Below are positions 63,432 through 64,000 of a stretch of 64,000 bases of DNA, piece after piece (the first letter of the stretch is position 1; each line of letters begins with the position of its first letter). Origin of the DNA: Echinicola pacifica DSM 19836 (lineage in GTDB: Bacteria; Bacteroidota; Bacteroidia; Cytophagales; Cyclobacteriaceae). The position numbers and the translations under genes were made by a program. The stretch is from assembly GCF_000373245.1 (NCBI RefSeq), contig NZ_KB890750.1, positions 165,255 to 229,254 of the forward strand, read 5' to 3'. Below the pieces are notes generated by a model that was not told the DNA's origin, searched no databases, and saw only the letters and a program-made list of their open reading frames with translations.

Positions 63432-64000
63432 TTAGTCTTTAATGGCCTTGATATTTACTTTTATGACGCGGTTTTTGCTCATTTCTGGAATCATGATTTC
63501 TCCTGATTGTGGGTTAATTCCTAAATCCGCAAATTGATTAAAGCCAGTAACAATTTCTTCTACATTGCCCTTTGCATCGATTTTCAGGAGTTTACCTCCT
63601 GTCCAGTCGGTGGCATAATAATGTCCATCATACAGTAGCACGCCATCTAAGTTGGCGATTGGAGCTCCTATGCCCACGGGCTTTATAGACTTATCCTTAA
63701 GGTTAATCTTTAATAGGCTTCCTTTTTTGCTTGTTTCGAAAGTAGCCAGATTTGTCATAGGACCCCAGGTGGCCACTATCAGCTCATCTTCTGATATCAA
63801 AAGACCATTGGGAAATTCCAGTTTTTCGCTTTCTAGCCATATCTCCACTTCACCAGCAGGGCTTACTTTATAGATTCTATTAGTAAAGGTGTCTGAGATA
63901 TAGATTTGTCCTTCGGACGAAATGGCAACATCATTTATAAACTCTGAACCGGGAAGTTTGATTTTCTGGATGACCTCTCCTGACTTTAGGTCAATATCCA
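63432..64000 (-). CDS. SMP-30/NHL-like beta-propeller protein, 5' end beyond window
   Basis: The frame is open from the stop at 63432 to the right edge, giving at least 189 residues with the start missing. Repeated six-bladed-propeller motifs are visible: FINDVAISSEGQIYISDTFT, FPNGLLISEDELIVATWG, LDGVLLYDGHYYATDWTGG and FADLGINPQSGEIMIPEMSKN. These are typical of SMP-30/gluconolactonase/LRE-like proteins. In family terms it may be a sugar lactonase or a scaffold-like secreted propeller. No catalytic residue can be fixed from the visible part. It is upstream of the GH-A-like gene in the same direction, 130 bases away. Confidence 0.8.
   Translation of the reverse strand, partial: DIDLKSGEVIQKIKLPGSEFINDVAISSEGQIYISDTFTNRIYKVSPAGEVEIWLESEKLEFPNGLLISEDELIVATWGPMTNLATFETSKKGSLLKINLKDKSIKPVGIGAPIANLDGVLLYDGHYYATDWTGGKLLKIDAKGNVEEIVTGFNQFADLGINPQSGEIMIPEMSKNRVIKVNIKAIKD

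Overview
The window looks like chromosomal DNA of a marine-type Bacteroidota, probably of the Cytophagales/Cyclobacteriaceae kind (inference). It carries three SusC/SusD pairs, FecR/ECF-sigma modules, many secreted lipoproteins, AT-rich leaders and a HYC_CC_PP family protein. Most of it is a very large sulfatase-rich polysaccharide utilization region. There are nine sulfatases, one cut by the left edge, and all show a Cys-type maturation motif. The glycosidase or glycosidase-like genes are GH29, GH95, GH141-like, GH172-like, GH97-like, GH117/GH43-like, GH78, a clan GH-A-like protein and a 966-residue protein of no family I recognise. Several of these families act on alpha-L-fucose, so a sulfated, fucose-containing polysaccharide such as fucoidan is the best guess for the left half. 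GH78 on the right suggests rhamnose or a related 6-deoxyhexose. No sulfatase-maturating enzyme is visible in the window.

Layout. (A) 14357 down to 1, minus strand: susC, susD, GH141-like, GH95, GH29 and three tandem related sulfatases. A LacI-family regulator (15024-16067) is divergent, and a perfect CG-centred palindrome lies in the shared promoter region. (B) 16068-17004: a noncoding repeat island with two ~307-base copies 504 bases apart, separated by tandem hairpin units. (C) 28115 down to 17005, minus strand: GH117-like, sulfatase, mutarotase-like protein, sulfatase, GH97-like, sulfatase and GH172-like. (D) 35659 to 28744: an ECF sigma factor divergent from FecR, then STN-type susC and susD. 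(E) 35660-43519: an interlude unrelated to glycans. It holds remnants of an ATPase/RloB-like (AbiL-type) defence pair, a ferric-reductase pair, an AraC regulator, a DHFR-like reductase and a copper module (HYC_CC_PP protein plus a multicopper oxidase fused to an outer-membrane-barrel-like tail). (F) 53653 down to 43857: ECF sigma, FecR with an in-frame stop, STN-type susC, susD and two sulfatases, ending at a strong bidirectional terminator. (G) 64000 down to 54460: SMP-30-like propeller (cut by the edge), GH-A-like protein, GH78, sulfatase and the 966-residue protein, closed by a terminator.

How it works together (family knowledge plus inference). SusC/SusD bind oligosaccharides at the outer membrane and import them. 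Surface and periplasmic sulfatases strip sulfate so that exo-glycosidases can proceed. Locus A appears to be controlled by intracellular sugar sensing through LacI. Loci D and F appear to be controlled by trans-envelope signalling from the STN domain of SusC through FecR to the ECF sigma factor. Notable noncoding structure includes a perfect hairpin 15-30 bases after each of the three susD genes and a plus-strand intrinsic terminator just upstream of the second susC. The latter is placed as expected for the 3' end of an antisense RNA against that susC.
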